From Nostoc sp. MG11 (GTDB lineage: Bacteria; Cyanobacteriota; Cyanobacteriia; Cyanobacteriales; Nostocaceae): 64,000 nt of DNA. The number at the start of each line of letters is the position of its first letter. Positions within the stretch are counted from its first letter, which is position 1. The position numbers and the translations under genes are program-made. Below the pieces are notes generated by a model. The model had not been told where the DNA came from. It did no database searches and worked only from the letters and a program-made list of their open reading frames with translations. Positions 56,038 to 64,000 of this stretch are shown in pieces. Location: positions 434,001 through 498,000 of the forward strand of contig NZ_JACXXN010000002.1 in the NCBI RefSeq assembly GCF_014904695.1, read 5' to 3'.

Positions 56038-57639
56038 TCAACTAACTTTACTTAGAACTTGCATTAAGTACTGTGTCAATGTGAACGCATCTACACCTAA
56101 CTCAGTGCGTTCTTGGGCTGCTAAAATACCTGCTTGGGAATGCCACCAAGAAGCAGTTGCAACAATATCCTCTACGGGAATCTGTTTAGTCGCCGCTTGG
56201 GCCAATAATCCACTTAGTAGCCCAGTCAACACGTCACCACTACCGCCACGGGCTAAAGCTGGAGTACTTTCTGGGTTAATCCAAACTGCACCTTGGGGAT
56301 TTGCGATCGCAGTTCTTGCCCCTTTCAACAACACCACCGCACCACTTTGTGCCGCTGCTTCCCGTACTGCTTTCACCCTGTCTTTTTTGGGATCTGCGAC
56401 ATCGGGAAACAATCGCTGGAATTCACCAGTATGAGGTGTGAGTATCGTTACTGCTTGGCGCTTTTGTAAAGTGGGGATCGTTCCCATTTGTGCCAGGATA
56501 TTCAAACCATCGGCATCGAGGAGTAGAGGGCGTTCGCTTTCTATGACTTCTTGGACAATCGGAGTGGCATCTCGTGTTAAACCGGGGCCACAAGCGATCG
56601 CATTAAAAGAACTCAAATCAGTGTTTTCTGGGAGTTGGAGGTGAGCGATCGCTCCGCTTTCCGTCTCTGGACAACCAACAATCAGCGCTTCAGGCAAATG
56701 TGACACTAAAAGAGGTTTAAGAGATTCGGGTACGGCAATTGAAAGCATTCCCACACCACTTGCCCGCGCGCCCAAACCAGTTAAAATTGCTCCACCAGCA
56801 TAGCGGCGTGAACCACAAATTAGCAGTAAATGTCCTTCCTTATACTTGTGAGTCACTGGTGGACGAGGTAAGGGAAGAGTGGAAAGTGCCGTTGCTGGTG
56901 TAATCTGTTTAATCTTGGGTGCATCCCCCAGAACAGCTTGCACGTCAGCTAAAGGAATATCAAAATCGATTAACTCAACTTTGCCGAGATAATCTAAAGC
57001 CTGATCTTGTAAACAAGCCAGCTTCCATAAACCCAGACAAAACGTGTGAGTAGCACGAATAGCAGTTCCCAACACCTCACCTGTATCGGTGTGTAAACCC
57101 GACGGCAAATCAATACTAATAATTGGTACAGAAAATTCATTTAGCTGATTAATTGCAGAGGCGATGGGATCTGTGAGCGTTCTTTCTAAACCAAATCCAA
57201 ACAACCCATCAATCAAAAAATCAGCATTTGGCAGTTGTGTAATGGTCTGATAAACTGGGATGCCCAAACTTTGGGCGTACTGCAAGTGCTGCGAAGTTAA
57301 TTCCTTGAGCTTTGAGAAAGAAGAATATATCCAGACTTCATACCCGCGAAAGTGTAATTCACGAGCTACTACCAAAGCATCCCCCCCATTATGACCGGGG
57401 CCGACTAAAATCCCGACACGAGATTTCTCTTTTGCAGGAGGGATCAGCGCTTGAATGCGACGCGCAATTAACCCCGCCACTTTTTCCATTAAAGCCACTA
57501 CAGGCATTCCTGCTGCAAAGATACGCTCCTCAATACCGCGCATTTGCCCAGCAGTAACGACCACTTGCGAAATTTGTTCTTGCCTGGCTGGCATCAGTGT
57601 TGTTAGCGGTAGCGGGGCGTTTAGCCTATGCTGAGTCAT
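56038..57639 (-). CDS. nnr: Bifunctional NAD(P)HX epimerase/dehydratase
   Basis: This 533-residue repair enzyme has an N-terminal epimerase domain (NnrE/YjeF-N, about 20-235; GILVGPGHNGGDALVVAREL part) and a C-terminal ADP-dependent dehydratase domain (NnrD, about 245-533; CGSRRYAGGAILTGLGARAS part, GPGLTRDA, ARGGSGDVLTGLL). It converts damaged hydrated NAD(P)H back to NAD(P)H. Fusion of both domains is the usual bacterial form. Confidence 0.94.
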   Translation of the reverse strand: MTQHRLNAPLPLTTLMPARQEQISQVVVTAGQMRGIEERIFAAGMPVVALMEKVAGLIARRIQALIPPAKEKSRVGILVGPGHNGGDALVVARELHFRGYEVWIYSSFSKLKELTSQHLQYAQSLGIPVYQTITQLPNADFLIDGLFGFGLERTLTDPIASAINQLNEFSVPIISIDLPSGLHTDTGEVLGTAIRATHTFCLGLWKLACLQDQALDYLGKVELIDFDIPLADVQAVLGDAPKIKQITPATALSTLPLPRPPVTHKYKEGHLLLICGSRRYAGGAILTGLGARASGVGMLSIAVPESLKPLLVSHLPEALIVGCPETESGAIAHLQLPENTDLSSFNAIACGPGLTRDATPIVQEVIESERPLLLDADGLNILAQMGTIPTLQKRQAVTILTPHTGEFQRLFPDVADPKKDRVKAVREAAAQSGAVVLLKGARTAIANPQGAVWINPESTPALARGGSGDVLTGLLSGLLAQAATKQIPVEDIVATASWWHSQAGILAAQERTELGVDAFTLTQYLMQVLSKVS

Positions 57640-57716
57640 AAGTAGTAAGTTGTGAGTTTTAGATTTTTAATTAACTTTTAACTCTAGTCCTTTCAATGTG
57701 TAATGTATTTTTCTTG

Positions 57717-57775
57717 GTGTCTTAGTGTCTTAGTGGTTAAAAAATGACTTTTGAACCACCAAGGCACTAAGACAC
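57717..57775. repeat. Long imperfect inverted repeat upstream of nnr
   Basis: GTGTCTTAGTG (57717-57727) pairs with CACTAAGACAC (57765-57775); the left arm is duplicated (TCTTAGTGGTT) and pairs also with AACCACC at 57754. This matches AAGACACTAAG-type repeats dispersed in cyanobacterial intergenic DNA. Confidence 0.7.
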
Positions 57776-57859
57776 AAAAATGAAAACGAGAAATATTGGG
57801 ATTTTTACCCACCTTGAAAGGGCTATTTCTAACTTTTAACTCCCTACTCAGCACTCAAT

Positions 57860-58717
57860 TTATTTTCCGTAGTAAACCCTGGCATCACCGTATCCCAAAT
57901 AATCTCGTAAATACTTATTCCATTCCTCTGCTTGGAAACGCTCAGGGAAAGGCCCGACTGCTACGTGTGGCCCTCGTGGTTTGAGCCTTTCAAATACACC
58001 GCCATTTTGTCCTAGATTCTGCCTAATTCGGGCGGCGATTCCGGCTAACTCTTCGGCTTTGGCAGGAATGGCGACATAGTATCTAGATTCTTGCCTTCTA
58101 GAATTGTCTCTACCAGGATCGCCTCTAAAAGAGGAGGAAGTAGTTACTTCCTGTCCATCAGCAAAACTGACGATCCGGGCGCTATTTATCCCGTATGACT
58201 TCAGTTCTCTAACTCGTTGTTGAGCGTTAGATGCTCTGCTAAAAACTCCTGACTGGATTACAGTACGTCCTTGGTACTGGCGGATATAAGCTCTGGGTTC
58301 AATCAGACGTATTTGTTCCAGTGTCCGGGGATCATTGCTATCAACATATACTAAATAACGCTCAAAGTTCTGGCTATATTTATTAGCCTGTGCTGGTTGG
58401 AAGGGCTGAAAGTCCCGCTCATATTGATTAACCTGTACTGGTTGTACTGGTTCTAACTGCGGTAACGGCTGCTGACCATAAGGAATCGGTTGGAGATCTG
58501 GCGGTGGTGGTAAAGTTTCAACTACCCTTTGTTGAGCCAGCAACACACTACTGTTGTGGATTTGTGCTTGGGCTGAGGTAGAGTGGGGGGTCAGCGCTAA
58601 CCATCCTCCCACGAATAGATAGAGAAGTCTGTGCGCTGGACGCTGGCGCTTAGAATTTCGGAATAGCATCTGAAAGCGGATAAATTGACTTGGTATTGCA
58701 CTCGACATAATAGTCAC
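57860..58717 (-). CDS. Secreted SPOR-like protein
   Basis: This protein of up to 285 residues has a membrane/signal segment (RLLYLFVGGWLALTPHSTSAQA) that best fits a start at an internal Met (MLFRNSKRQ) rather than at 58717. A Pro/Gln-rich linker follows (about 65-110), then a region resembling SPOR/sporulation-related repeats (YQGRTVIQSGVFSRASNAQQ, RVRELKSYGIN) and a C-terminal related module (YYVAIPAKAEELAGIAARIR). It may bind peptidoglycan (inference). Confidence 0.65.
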   Translation of the reverse strand: MTIMSSAIPSQFIRFQMLFRNSKRQRPAHRLLYLFVGGWLALTPHSTSAQAQIHNSSVLLAQQRVVETLPPPPDLQPIPYGQQPLPQLEPVQPVQVNQYERDFQPFQPAQANKYSQNFERYLVYVDSNDPRTLEQIRLIEPRAYIRQYQGRTVIQSGVFSRASNAQQRVRELKSYGINSARIVSFADGQEVTTSSSFRGDPGRDNSRRQESRYYVAIPAKAEELAGIAARIRQNLGQNGGVFERLKPRGPHVAVGPFPERFQAEEWNKYLRDYLGYGDARVYYGK

Positions 58718-58905
58718 AAAATAGTCACAACATTTCTAGGCAATTTCCTACAGCAACTAATTAGTTCGCCGTTGTAGCAACTATATAGTGTTTGCGTAAA
58801 ATTAGCTCATTTACGTGGCAACAAATACATTAGGCAGGAGGAAGGAAGGAGGCAGGGGAGCAGGGAGAGCAAAAGAGTAGAGTTTTTATGCTTGTTCGCG
58901 AGTAT

Positions 58906-58959
58906 CAAAGACTCGTTAACGGAGTTCAAAGGTGGATGAACGAGTATCAAAGACTCATT
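58906..58959 (-). repeat. Relic of the 21-bp minisatellite unit
   Basis: CAAAGACTCGTTAACGGAG followed by TTCAAAG (58906-58931) is the reverse complement of the nrtC-nrtD unit plus its neighbour with two differences. A second partial unit, CAAAGACTCATT, lies at 58948-58959. Confidence 0.75.
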
Positions 58960-58978
58960 GTTGCCAAAATAAATATAT

Positions 58979-59093
58979 AGGACTTACGCACTGAAGCCTG
59001 AAACCCTGATCCCCCCTAACCCCCCTTTTTAAGGGGGGAACGTCTAAAGCCCCCTTTCTAAGGGGGTTGGGGGATCTGAGTGCGTAAGTTCTG
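58979..59093 (-). mobile_element. 115-bp MITE-like element, copy 2
   Basis: Reverse-oriented copy of the element at 36313-36427: terminal AGGACTTACGCACT (58979-58992) and AGTGCGTAAGTTCT (59079-59092) plus a G matching the extra terminal C of copy 1. It is flanked by ATATAT at 58973-58978 and 59094-59099, a likely 6-bp target duplication. It differs from copy 1 at six of 115 positions by my alignment. Non-coding. Confidence 0.85.
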
Positions 59094-59224
59094 ATATATT
59101 TCCTCTGCCCCCCGCCTGCACTGCCCTTCTGCTCCCAAAATGACTAGTGATTGATCGCTGATTTAGTTGTTCATAAACTGAAGTGCCCTGATAGTAAGGC
59201 TTTGAAGAGGTGTATGCTACAATT

Positions 59225-59335
59225 TAACAATCACGCTGCTTCCGTGTGGTGCTTGAATGAAAAGCCTCTACTCATATGCCGAGTACAGCGTCACCATTAC
59301 AAATACCGGAAAGGAGCAAGCACTTTCTAAAGCGT
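59225..59335 (+). ncRNA. Candidate structured small RNA
   Basis: An extended -10 (TGC-TACAAT; hexamer at 59218-59223) precedes a segment with three nested perfect stems: ACGCT (59233-59237) with AGCGT (59331-59335); GTGCTTG (59249-59255) with CAAGCAC (59317-59323); TACTC (59269-59273) with GAGTA (59281-59285). CAGCGT at 59286-59291 offers an alternative partner for ACGCTG. No known RNA family recognised; no clear -35. It could be a separate RNA or part of the mnmA leader. Confidence 0.35.
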
Positions 59336-59505
59336 GAGTTACAACCAGTGGCAACCACGAGTTCCGTAAACATGGCGTTGCCTTGATTGCATAAAAACCA
59401 CAAATAGAAAGTTGTGTAAAGTTAAAATTTTGCCATAAGGTTGTTGTATTGCATGGGTTTTAATCCCAGTCGGTAACAGCCAGTAGCCTAACAAGATTTA
59501 GGGTT

Positions 59506-60558
59506 ATGAAAAAAGTCGTCGTTGGTCTTTCGGGTGGCGTTGACAGTTCCACCGCCGCTGCTATCCTGCACCATCAGGGCTATGAAGTGATTGGTTTGAC
59601 TCTTTGGCTAATGAAAGGCAAAGGTCAGTGTTGCTCTGAAGGTATGATCGACGCGGCTGAGATTTGTGAACAACTAGGCGTTCCTCATCAGGTTGTTGAT
59701 ATTCGGGATGTTTTTCAAACACATATAGTCGATTACTTGGTGGCTGGTTACAGCGCTGGAATCACGCCTTTGCCTTGCTCTCAGTGTAATAAAACGGTGA
59801 AGTTTGGGCCGATGGTGCAGTATGCTCGCGCAGAATTGGGATGCGATCGCATTGCTACAGGTCATTATGCTCAAATTAACTATGATCAAGCTACTGGGCG
59901 TTATCACTTGTTAAGAGCAGTTGACCGTAAAAAAGATCAATCCTACTTTCTCTATGACTTGTCTCAAGATTTACTCGCAGCCAGCATATTTCCTTTGGGC
60001 GAACTGGAAAAAGCTGACACGCGCCGCATCGCCGCTGAATACGGACTCAAAACCGCTGATAAGCCAGAAAGTCAGGACTTATGCTTAGTGGAAAGTAATG
60101 GTTCCATGCGGGCATTTCTGGATAAGTATCTTGCGCCCAAAACAGGCGATATTGTGGATACCGCAGGCAAAGTTTTAGGACAGCATGATGGTGTCCATCA
60201 CTACACCATTGGCCAGCGCAAAGGGTTGGGAATTGCTGCCCCGGAACCGCTGTATGTGATTGAATTAGATGCGGTTAATAATAAAGTAGTTGTAGGCGAT
60301 CGCACTAAGGTAACTCAGCCAGAATGCACTGTAGCGCGAGTAAACTGGGTGTCCATCGCCGAACCATCCACCCCGATTCACGCCGAAGTGCAAATTCGCT
60401 ATCGTTCAACGCCTACACCAGTGACGGTGATTCCGTTGGAAAACTCCCGTGTGCGTTTGGTGTTTGATGAACCCCAAATCAGCATCACCCCCGGACAAGC
60501 TGCGGTATGGTACGACGGGGAAAAAGTGCTGGGTGGCGGAATTATTGAACAGTTTTAG
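59506..60558 (+). CDS. mnmA: tRNA-specific 2-thiouridylase
   Basis: This 350-residue enzyme adds sulfur to uridine 34 of tRNAs for Lys, Glu and Gln. It has the ATP-pyrophosphatase loop LSGGVDSS at the N-terminus, catalytic Cys94 ([10 protein letters not shown]) and partner Cys193 (QDLCLVE), and the central and C-terminal beta domains. Full length. The ATG at 59506 is preceded by a long non-coding region. Confidence 0.95.
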   Translation: MKKVVVGLSGGVDSSTAAAILHHQGYEVIGLTLWLMKGKGQCCSEGMIDAAEICEQLGVPHQVVDIRDVFQTHIVDYLVAGYSAGITPLPCSQCNKTVKFGPMVQYARAELGCDRIATGHYAQINYDQATGRYHLLRAVDRKKDQSYFLYDLSQDLLAASIFPLGELEKADTRRIAAEYGLKTADKPESQDLCLVESNGSMRAFLDKYLAPKTGDIVDTAGKVLGQHDGVHHYTIGQRKGLGIAAPEPLYVIELDAVNNKVVVGDRTKVTQPECTVARVNWVSIAEPSTPIHAEVQIRYRSTPTPVTVIPLENSRVRLVFDEPQISITPGQAAVWYDGEKVLGGGIIEQF

Positions 60559-60679
60559 TTGCAAAAAAACCCCTACTCCAAACTTTAGAGCAACATAAGC
60601 CGTTGCTGTGAGTTCTCTTTGCTGCGAGGAGGGGGATCTTGTTTTTAAGACCAATATGGCACTGAAAAGATAGTTACTT

Positions 60680-60766
60680 ATGGAGTCAACGATGACTGAA
60701 GCAATTTTAAACGAGCAAGAATTGACCAAGAGAAACATTACTCGTCTAAAAATCTATAGTAAATAA
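60680..60766 (+). CDS. Small ORF (28 residues), doubtful
   Basis: ATG 60680 opens a 28-residue frame (MTEAILNEQELTKRNITR after four residues) ending 60766. No family. It lies antisense to, and slightly overlaps, the end of the Uma2-like gene and may be part of its decayed C-terminal coding region. Weak support. Confidence 0.15.
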   Translation: MESTMTEAILNEQELTKRNITRLKIYSK

Positions 60767-61182
60767 ATTCTCAGTTTTTTACTATCGTAAATCCATAGTT
60801 CTGGAACAGCGATCGCTTCGTAAGCATCAAGAGTTGTTTTTGATGTCACATCTGTTTCAATTGCCAAATCAGGAGGCTGATCATCTGGTTCCAGTTTGCG
60901 ACGATCAATCATTCTTTGATAATTCTTGATGTAGAAGCAAGCATCTGGTTCTACCCCCGCTGTATTTTCCCGCTTAAAGGTGGTTGAACCGAAGGGTTCA
61001 TAACTTTTCCCGGCGATGTTCAGCAAGATTTTTACAATATCCGAAATCAAGTCCTTTGATTTTTCGTGTTCGGGTAGAGGAACTATAATTTCTAACGTAG
61101 ACTCACTGTAAGCAACTCGTAGCGATCGCTTTTCCCCCAGTTCTTGCAAAATAGACTCGCTAGTTGCAAAATTTTCCTCCAT
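60754..61182 (-). CDS. Uma2-family (DUF820) protein, probably truncated
   Basis: This 142-residue protein matches Uma2, a PD-(D/E)XK-nuclease-like family: [29 protein letters not shown] region, EPDACFYI and DLAIETDVTSKT carry the acidic core positions. Family members are usually about 190-210 residues; here the C-terminus stops at LRIYLL, some 40 residues early, and the N-terminus is short. Either a degenerate copy or a short variant. Its role in hosts is unknown. Confidence 0.65.
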   Translation of the reverse strand: MEENFATSESILQELGEKRSLRVAYSESTLEIIVPLPEHEKSKDLISDIVKILLNIAGKSYEPFGSTTFKRENTAGVEPDACFYIKNYQRMIDRRKLEPDDQPPDLAIETDVTSKTTLDAYEAIAVPELWIYDSKKLRIYLL

Positions 61183-61272
61183 TCCCTAAACTATTTTTCT
61201 CGCCGTACCAGCATTTTGATAAGTTAGTACATAGTTTGAAACAACAGCAGTTAACGCAAAGAGGGGATTACG

Positions 61273-62451
61273 TTGAGTCACCATCCAGATGCCATTACCC
61301 CCCACGGTGGAGAGTTGGTTAACCGGATCGCCACACCAGAGCAAAGAGCAGAATTTCTCTCAAAAGCCGACTTTTTGCCGCGAGTGCAACTTGATGAGCG
61401 AGCTGTTTCTGATGTAGAAATGATTGCGATCGGCGGTTTTAGTCCACTCACGGGTTTTATGAACCAAGAAGACTATGATCGCGTAGTCACCCAAATGCGG
61501 TTAGCGAACGGTCTTGTGTGGTCAATACCGATTACACTTTCAGTAACAGAAGAAGTAGCTTCCCCCCTAAAAGAAGGCGGCTTGATTCGTCTAGATAACT
61601 CCAGGGGCGAGTTTATCGGGGTTTTGCAGCTGACACAAAAATATCACTACGACAAAAACCGCGAAGCCATAAATGTCTACCGCACTGACGATGCCAAACA
61701 TCCTGGTGTCCAAGTAGTCTATAACCAAGGTTCTATAAATCTTGCAGGAGATATTTGGCTATTGCAACGCGATGCCCATTCCCAGTTTCCCACCTACCAA
61801 ATCGATCCTGCTGCCTCACGGCAAATGTTTAAAGATCAAGGCTGGAAAACGATTGTTGGCTTTCAAACTCGCAACCCCATCCACCGCGCTCATGAATATA
61901 TTCAAAAATGCGCTTTAGAAACTGTGGATGGTCTATTTTTACACCCGTTAGTCGGGGCGACTAAAGAAGATGATATTCCGGCTGATGTGCGGATGCGTTG
62001 CTATGAAATTTTGCTGGAACACTACTACCCCGCAGACCGGGTGATTTTGGCAATTAATCCGGCGGCAATGCGTTATGCTGGCCCTCGTGAAGCAATATTC
62101 CATGCTTTAGTCCGCAAAAACTACGGCTGTACTCACTTTATCGTCGGACGAGATCATGCTGGTGTTGGCGATTATTACGGTACTTACGATGCTCAGTACA
62201 TCTTTGAAGAGTTTGCGCCTGATGAATTAGGCATTGTGCCGATGAAATTTGAACATGCTTTCTACTGTACACGCACCAAGCAGATGGCAACGACTAAAAC
62301 CAGCCCCAGCAAACCAGAGGAGCGCGTTCACCTGTCGGGAACGAAAGTCCGGGAAATGCTGCGTCGAGGTGAGTTACCTCCACCTGAATTTTCCCGTCCT
62401 GAAGTGGCGGCGGAGTTGGCGCGAGCCATGCGTACACAAGTATCGGTTTAG
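61273..62451 (+). CDS. sat: Sulfate adenylyltransferase
   Basis: This 392-residue ATP sulfurylase activates sulfate to APS in sulfate assimilation. Motifs include [12 protein letters not shown] (with HxxH), [12 protein letters not shown] and the C-terminal [17 protein letters not shown]. The start is TTG 61273, chosen because no nearby ATG fits the conserved N-terminus ([12 protein letters not shown]) and a GAGGGG ribosome-binding-like sequence lies about eight bases upstream. Confidence 0.94.
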   Translation: MSHHPDAITPHGGELVNRIATPEQRAEFLSKADFLPRVQLDERAVSDVEMIAIGGFSPLTGFMNQEDYDRVVTQMRLANGLVWSIPITLSVTEEVASPLKEGGLIRLDNSRGEFIGVLQLTQKYHYDKNREAINVYRTDDAKHPGVQVVYNQGSINLAGDIWLLQRDAHSQFPTYQIDPAASRQMFKDQGWKTIVGFQTRNPIHRAHEYIQKCALETVDGLFLHPLVGATKEDDIPADVRMRCYEILLEHYYPADRVILAINPAAMRYAGPREAIFHALVRKNYGCTHFIVGRDHAGVGDYYGTYDAQYIFEEFAPDELGIVPMKFEHAFYCTRTKQMATTKTSPSKPEERVHLSGTKVREMLRRGELPPPEFSRPEVAAELARAMRTQVSV

Positions 62452-62531
62452 GATAGATTGCAAATACTTTACACTACAGAGTTCAGCCCATTAAGCTGCT
62501 AGCTGATGGGCTGAGAACTGATAGCTAATTT

Positions 62532-64000
62532 ATGAAGCGGCGGACGTTTTTACACACAATTGGCTCAATACTCGCGGTATTGGGGATAACTGAGGCTGAG
62601 TGGTTGACCTTGGGAAATCGCTACTACCAAGCCTTAGCACAACCCAGTCCACGTAAGTTGGCATTATTAATAGGCATTAATCAATATCCACATTCAGCCT
62701 TGAGTGGTTGTTTGACTGATGTGGAATTGCAAAGAGAGCTGTTGATTCACCGTTTTGGTTTCCAAGCCTCAGATATTCTGACGTTAACTGAGGAACAAGC
62801 TAGCCGGGAATTCATTGAGGCGGCTTTTATGGATCACTTGGGCCAAGCTAAACTTGGTGATGTCGTTGTCTTCCACTTTAGCGGCTACGGCACTCGCGTG
62901 AGCGGAACATCGCTAGATATGGCGGGGCAAAATGCTCTTATACCAGCTAGTGAGAATAAAATTTCACAAGATGAGAAAATAGTCAACTATTTATTAGAAG
63001 AAACTGTATTATTATTGTTGCGATCGCTCCCCACAGATAGAGTAACGGCAGTATTGGATACTAGCTATGACGCTCCCACCACAGCCCAGATCGGATCGAG
63101 AATTCGTACCCGTCAAGAGTCAGTAAATGCACAATTAGCAGCAGCGGAACTCGACTTTCTCAAACAACTCAAAACTAAAACTTCACTCAGCCTAAATACT
63201 CTAGTCCTATCCGCTACCTCAGATCCAAAACAGCTGGCAAGGGAAGGAGTATTTTCTGATTTTAGCGCTGGGTTATTTACTTACGCCTTGACACAACACT
63301 TGTGGGAATCCACCCCAGCCACAACAATTCAATTCATTCTCGCTGATGTCGAAAGTTCTCTATACAAATTGGGTAGCAAACAGCAGCCAGCATTAGTTAG
63401 TAGCAAAAAAAATTCCAAGGGAGCCTTAGCTGAGAATTTTTTCCCAGAGATGAACATTGCTGCTCAAGGAGCGGTGACAGCAGTTGAAGAAGATAGGAAA
63501 ACAGTCCATTTATGGTTAGCAGGATTACCTCCACAAGTGCTGGAATACTACGGAGTTAATTCTCGCCTGACGCTCTTAACGGGAGAACAGTTAATATTGC
63601 GATCGCGTACTGGGTTAACAGCAAAAGCCCAAATTTCCAGCATTGATGCTACAATCCCCCTACAAGGGCAACTTGTGCAGGAAGCAGTTCGGGTTTTACC
63701 TCGGAATATTGATTTAACAGTTGCTCTAGATACGGAATTAGAAAGAATTGAACGGGTAGATGCTACAAGCGCCTTTGCTGCTACCATTCCCCGCGTTTCT
63801 AGTGTCGTTGCGGGGGAACAACCAGCTGACTATGTGCTTGGTAAACTAGAGCAAACACCCAGTCGCTATGGTCTATTTTCCCTTGGTGGTGAGCTAATTC
63901 TCAACACTGCTGGGGAAGCTGGGGAAGCTGTGAAAGTCGCTGTACAACGGTTAGCGCCGAAATTTAAAACCTTACTCGCAGCCAAGTTATGGCGGCTCAC
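62532..64000 (+). CDS. Orthocaspase-like protein lacking catalytic residues, partial
   Basis: From ATG 62532 the frame runs off the right edge (489 codons). A Tat-like start (MKRRTFLHTIG) is followed by a caspase p20 domain: KLALLIGINQYPHSALSGCLTDVE, then VVVFHFSGYGTRV and VTAVLDTSYDAP. The catalytic dyad would be His in SGHG and Cys in DCCHSG; here they are Tyr119 (SGYG) and Ser178 (DTSYD). It is therefore a YS-type pseudo-enzyme. After residue about 310 an uncharacterised C-terminal region begins. Probably a secreted or periplasmic scaffold or regulator (inference). Confidence 0.85.
   Translation, partial: MKRRTFLHTIGSILAVLGITEAEWLTLGNRYYQALAQPSPRKLALLIGINQYPHSALSGCLTDVELQRELLIHRFGFQASDILTLTEEQASREFIEAAFMDHLGQAKLGDVVVFHFSGYGTRVSGTSLDMAGQNALIPASENKISQDEKIVNYLLEETVLLLLRSLPTDRVTAVLDTSYDAPTTAQIGSRIRTRQESVNAQLAAAELDFLKQLKTKTSLSLNTLVLSATSDPKQLAREGVFSDFSAGLFTYALTQHLWESTPATTIQFILADVESSLYKLGSKQQPALVSSKKNSKGALAENFFPEMNIAAQGAVTAVEEDRKTVHLWLAGLPPQVLEYYGVNSRLTLLTGEQLILRSRTGLTAKAQISSIDATIPLQGQLVQEAVRVLPRNIDLTVALDTELERIERVDATSAFAATIPRVSSVVAGEQPADYVLGKLEQTPSRYGLFSLGGELILNTAGEAGEAVKVAVQRLAPKFKTLLAAKLWRL

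Larger units (their letters stand above)
58718..59505. other. Long repeat-rich spacer upstream of mnmA
   Basis: This 788-base spacer contains the minisatellite relic (58906-58959), the second MITE-like element (58979-59093), a G/A-rich stretch around 58850-58880 and a candidate structured RNA (59225-59335). A further stem GGCAAC (59350-59355) with GTTGCC (59377-59382) follows. No protein-coding frame is convincing. Confidence 0.6.

Noticed and set aside
59233-59335. Signal recognition particle RNA, suggested by CCGGAAAGGAGCAAGC
   Set aside because: The GGAA loop is not at the apex of a symmetric helix and the conserved 5' partner strand is absent.
1-64000. tRNA, rRNA, complete insertion sequence, prophage or CRISPR
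   Set aside because: By eye I found no tRNA-like cloverleaf, transposase, integrase, phage structural gene or spaced repeats; a computational scan could still reveal a tRNA.

Overview
The window looks like chromosomal DNA of a filamentous, heterocyst-type cyanobacterium (Nostocales, Nostoc-like). This is inferred from the GCGATCGC (HIP1) octamer recurring throughout, heptad short tandem repeats between genes (e.g. ACGAATT at 5111-5131), many hairpin repeats, and cyanobacterial genes: ferredoxin-type nirA/narB, NrtABCD, Gun4, a CBS-CP12 fusion, an orthocaspase-like protein and a giant Ser/Thr-His hybrid kinase. No tRNA, rRNA, CRISPR array or complete insertion sequence was recognised.

Layout. 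1-717: HEAT-repeat protein (cut by the window edge) and a Rieske lipoprotein, both leftward and divergent from the nitrate genes. 847-12782: nitrate assimilation, nirA-nrtA-nrtB-nrtC-nrtD-nrtP then narB. Perfect NtcA sites (GTA-N8-TAC) lie upstream of nirA and of narB. Nitrate enters by an ABC transporter (NrtABCD) and probably by an MFS permease (NrtP-like), is reduced to nitrite by NarB and to ammonium by NirA, both with reduced ferredoxin. 13061-14372: PsiE-family membrane protein and nitrate-reductase-associated protein. 14439-20300: 1953-residue hybrid kinase. 20663-23124: icd (source of 2-oxoglutarate, the carbon skeleton for ammonium and the signal sensed by NtcA) and divergent gun4. 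23150-24101: small toxin-antitoxin-type genes, including a frameshifted brnT. 24149-33851: sugar-type ABC ATPase, lipoprotein, sensor kinase, mtnA, antiporter remnant, dxs, SLH protein, rpiA. 33936-46312: TPR protein and small membrane partner, minisatellite and MITE-like element, aldo/keto reductase, CNNM/CorC protein, mfd, vapC remnant, two ribbon-helix-helix proteins, low-complexity membrane protein, CBS-CP12. 46439-49456: lipopolysaccharide export genes lptA-lptB and, beyond a nested repeat, lptF/G. 49724-55914: HAD phosphatase, dead ClC channel, COG3650 protein, NAD-epimerase, SWIM protein. 56038-64000: nnr repair enzyme, SPOR-like protein, repeat-rich spacer with a candidate structured RNA, mnmA, Uma2 fragment, sat and an orthocaspase-like protein lacking both catalytic residues, cut by the right edge.

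The most notable signals are in the mobile and repeat fraction. Two 115-bp MITE-like copies in opposite orientation, each with a 6-bp target duplication, differ at six positions. A 21-bp minisatellite inside the nrt operon has a relic 51 kb away in inverted orientation. A larger inverted-repeat element has a 225-bp nest of hairpins inserted into one copy. Repeat-derived segments are translated in frame inside mfd. Several genes are clearly decaying: brnT, vapC, the ClC channel and a Na+/H+ antiporter. I did not see one unambiguous new defence or biosynthetic system.
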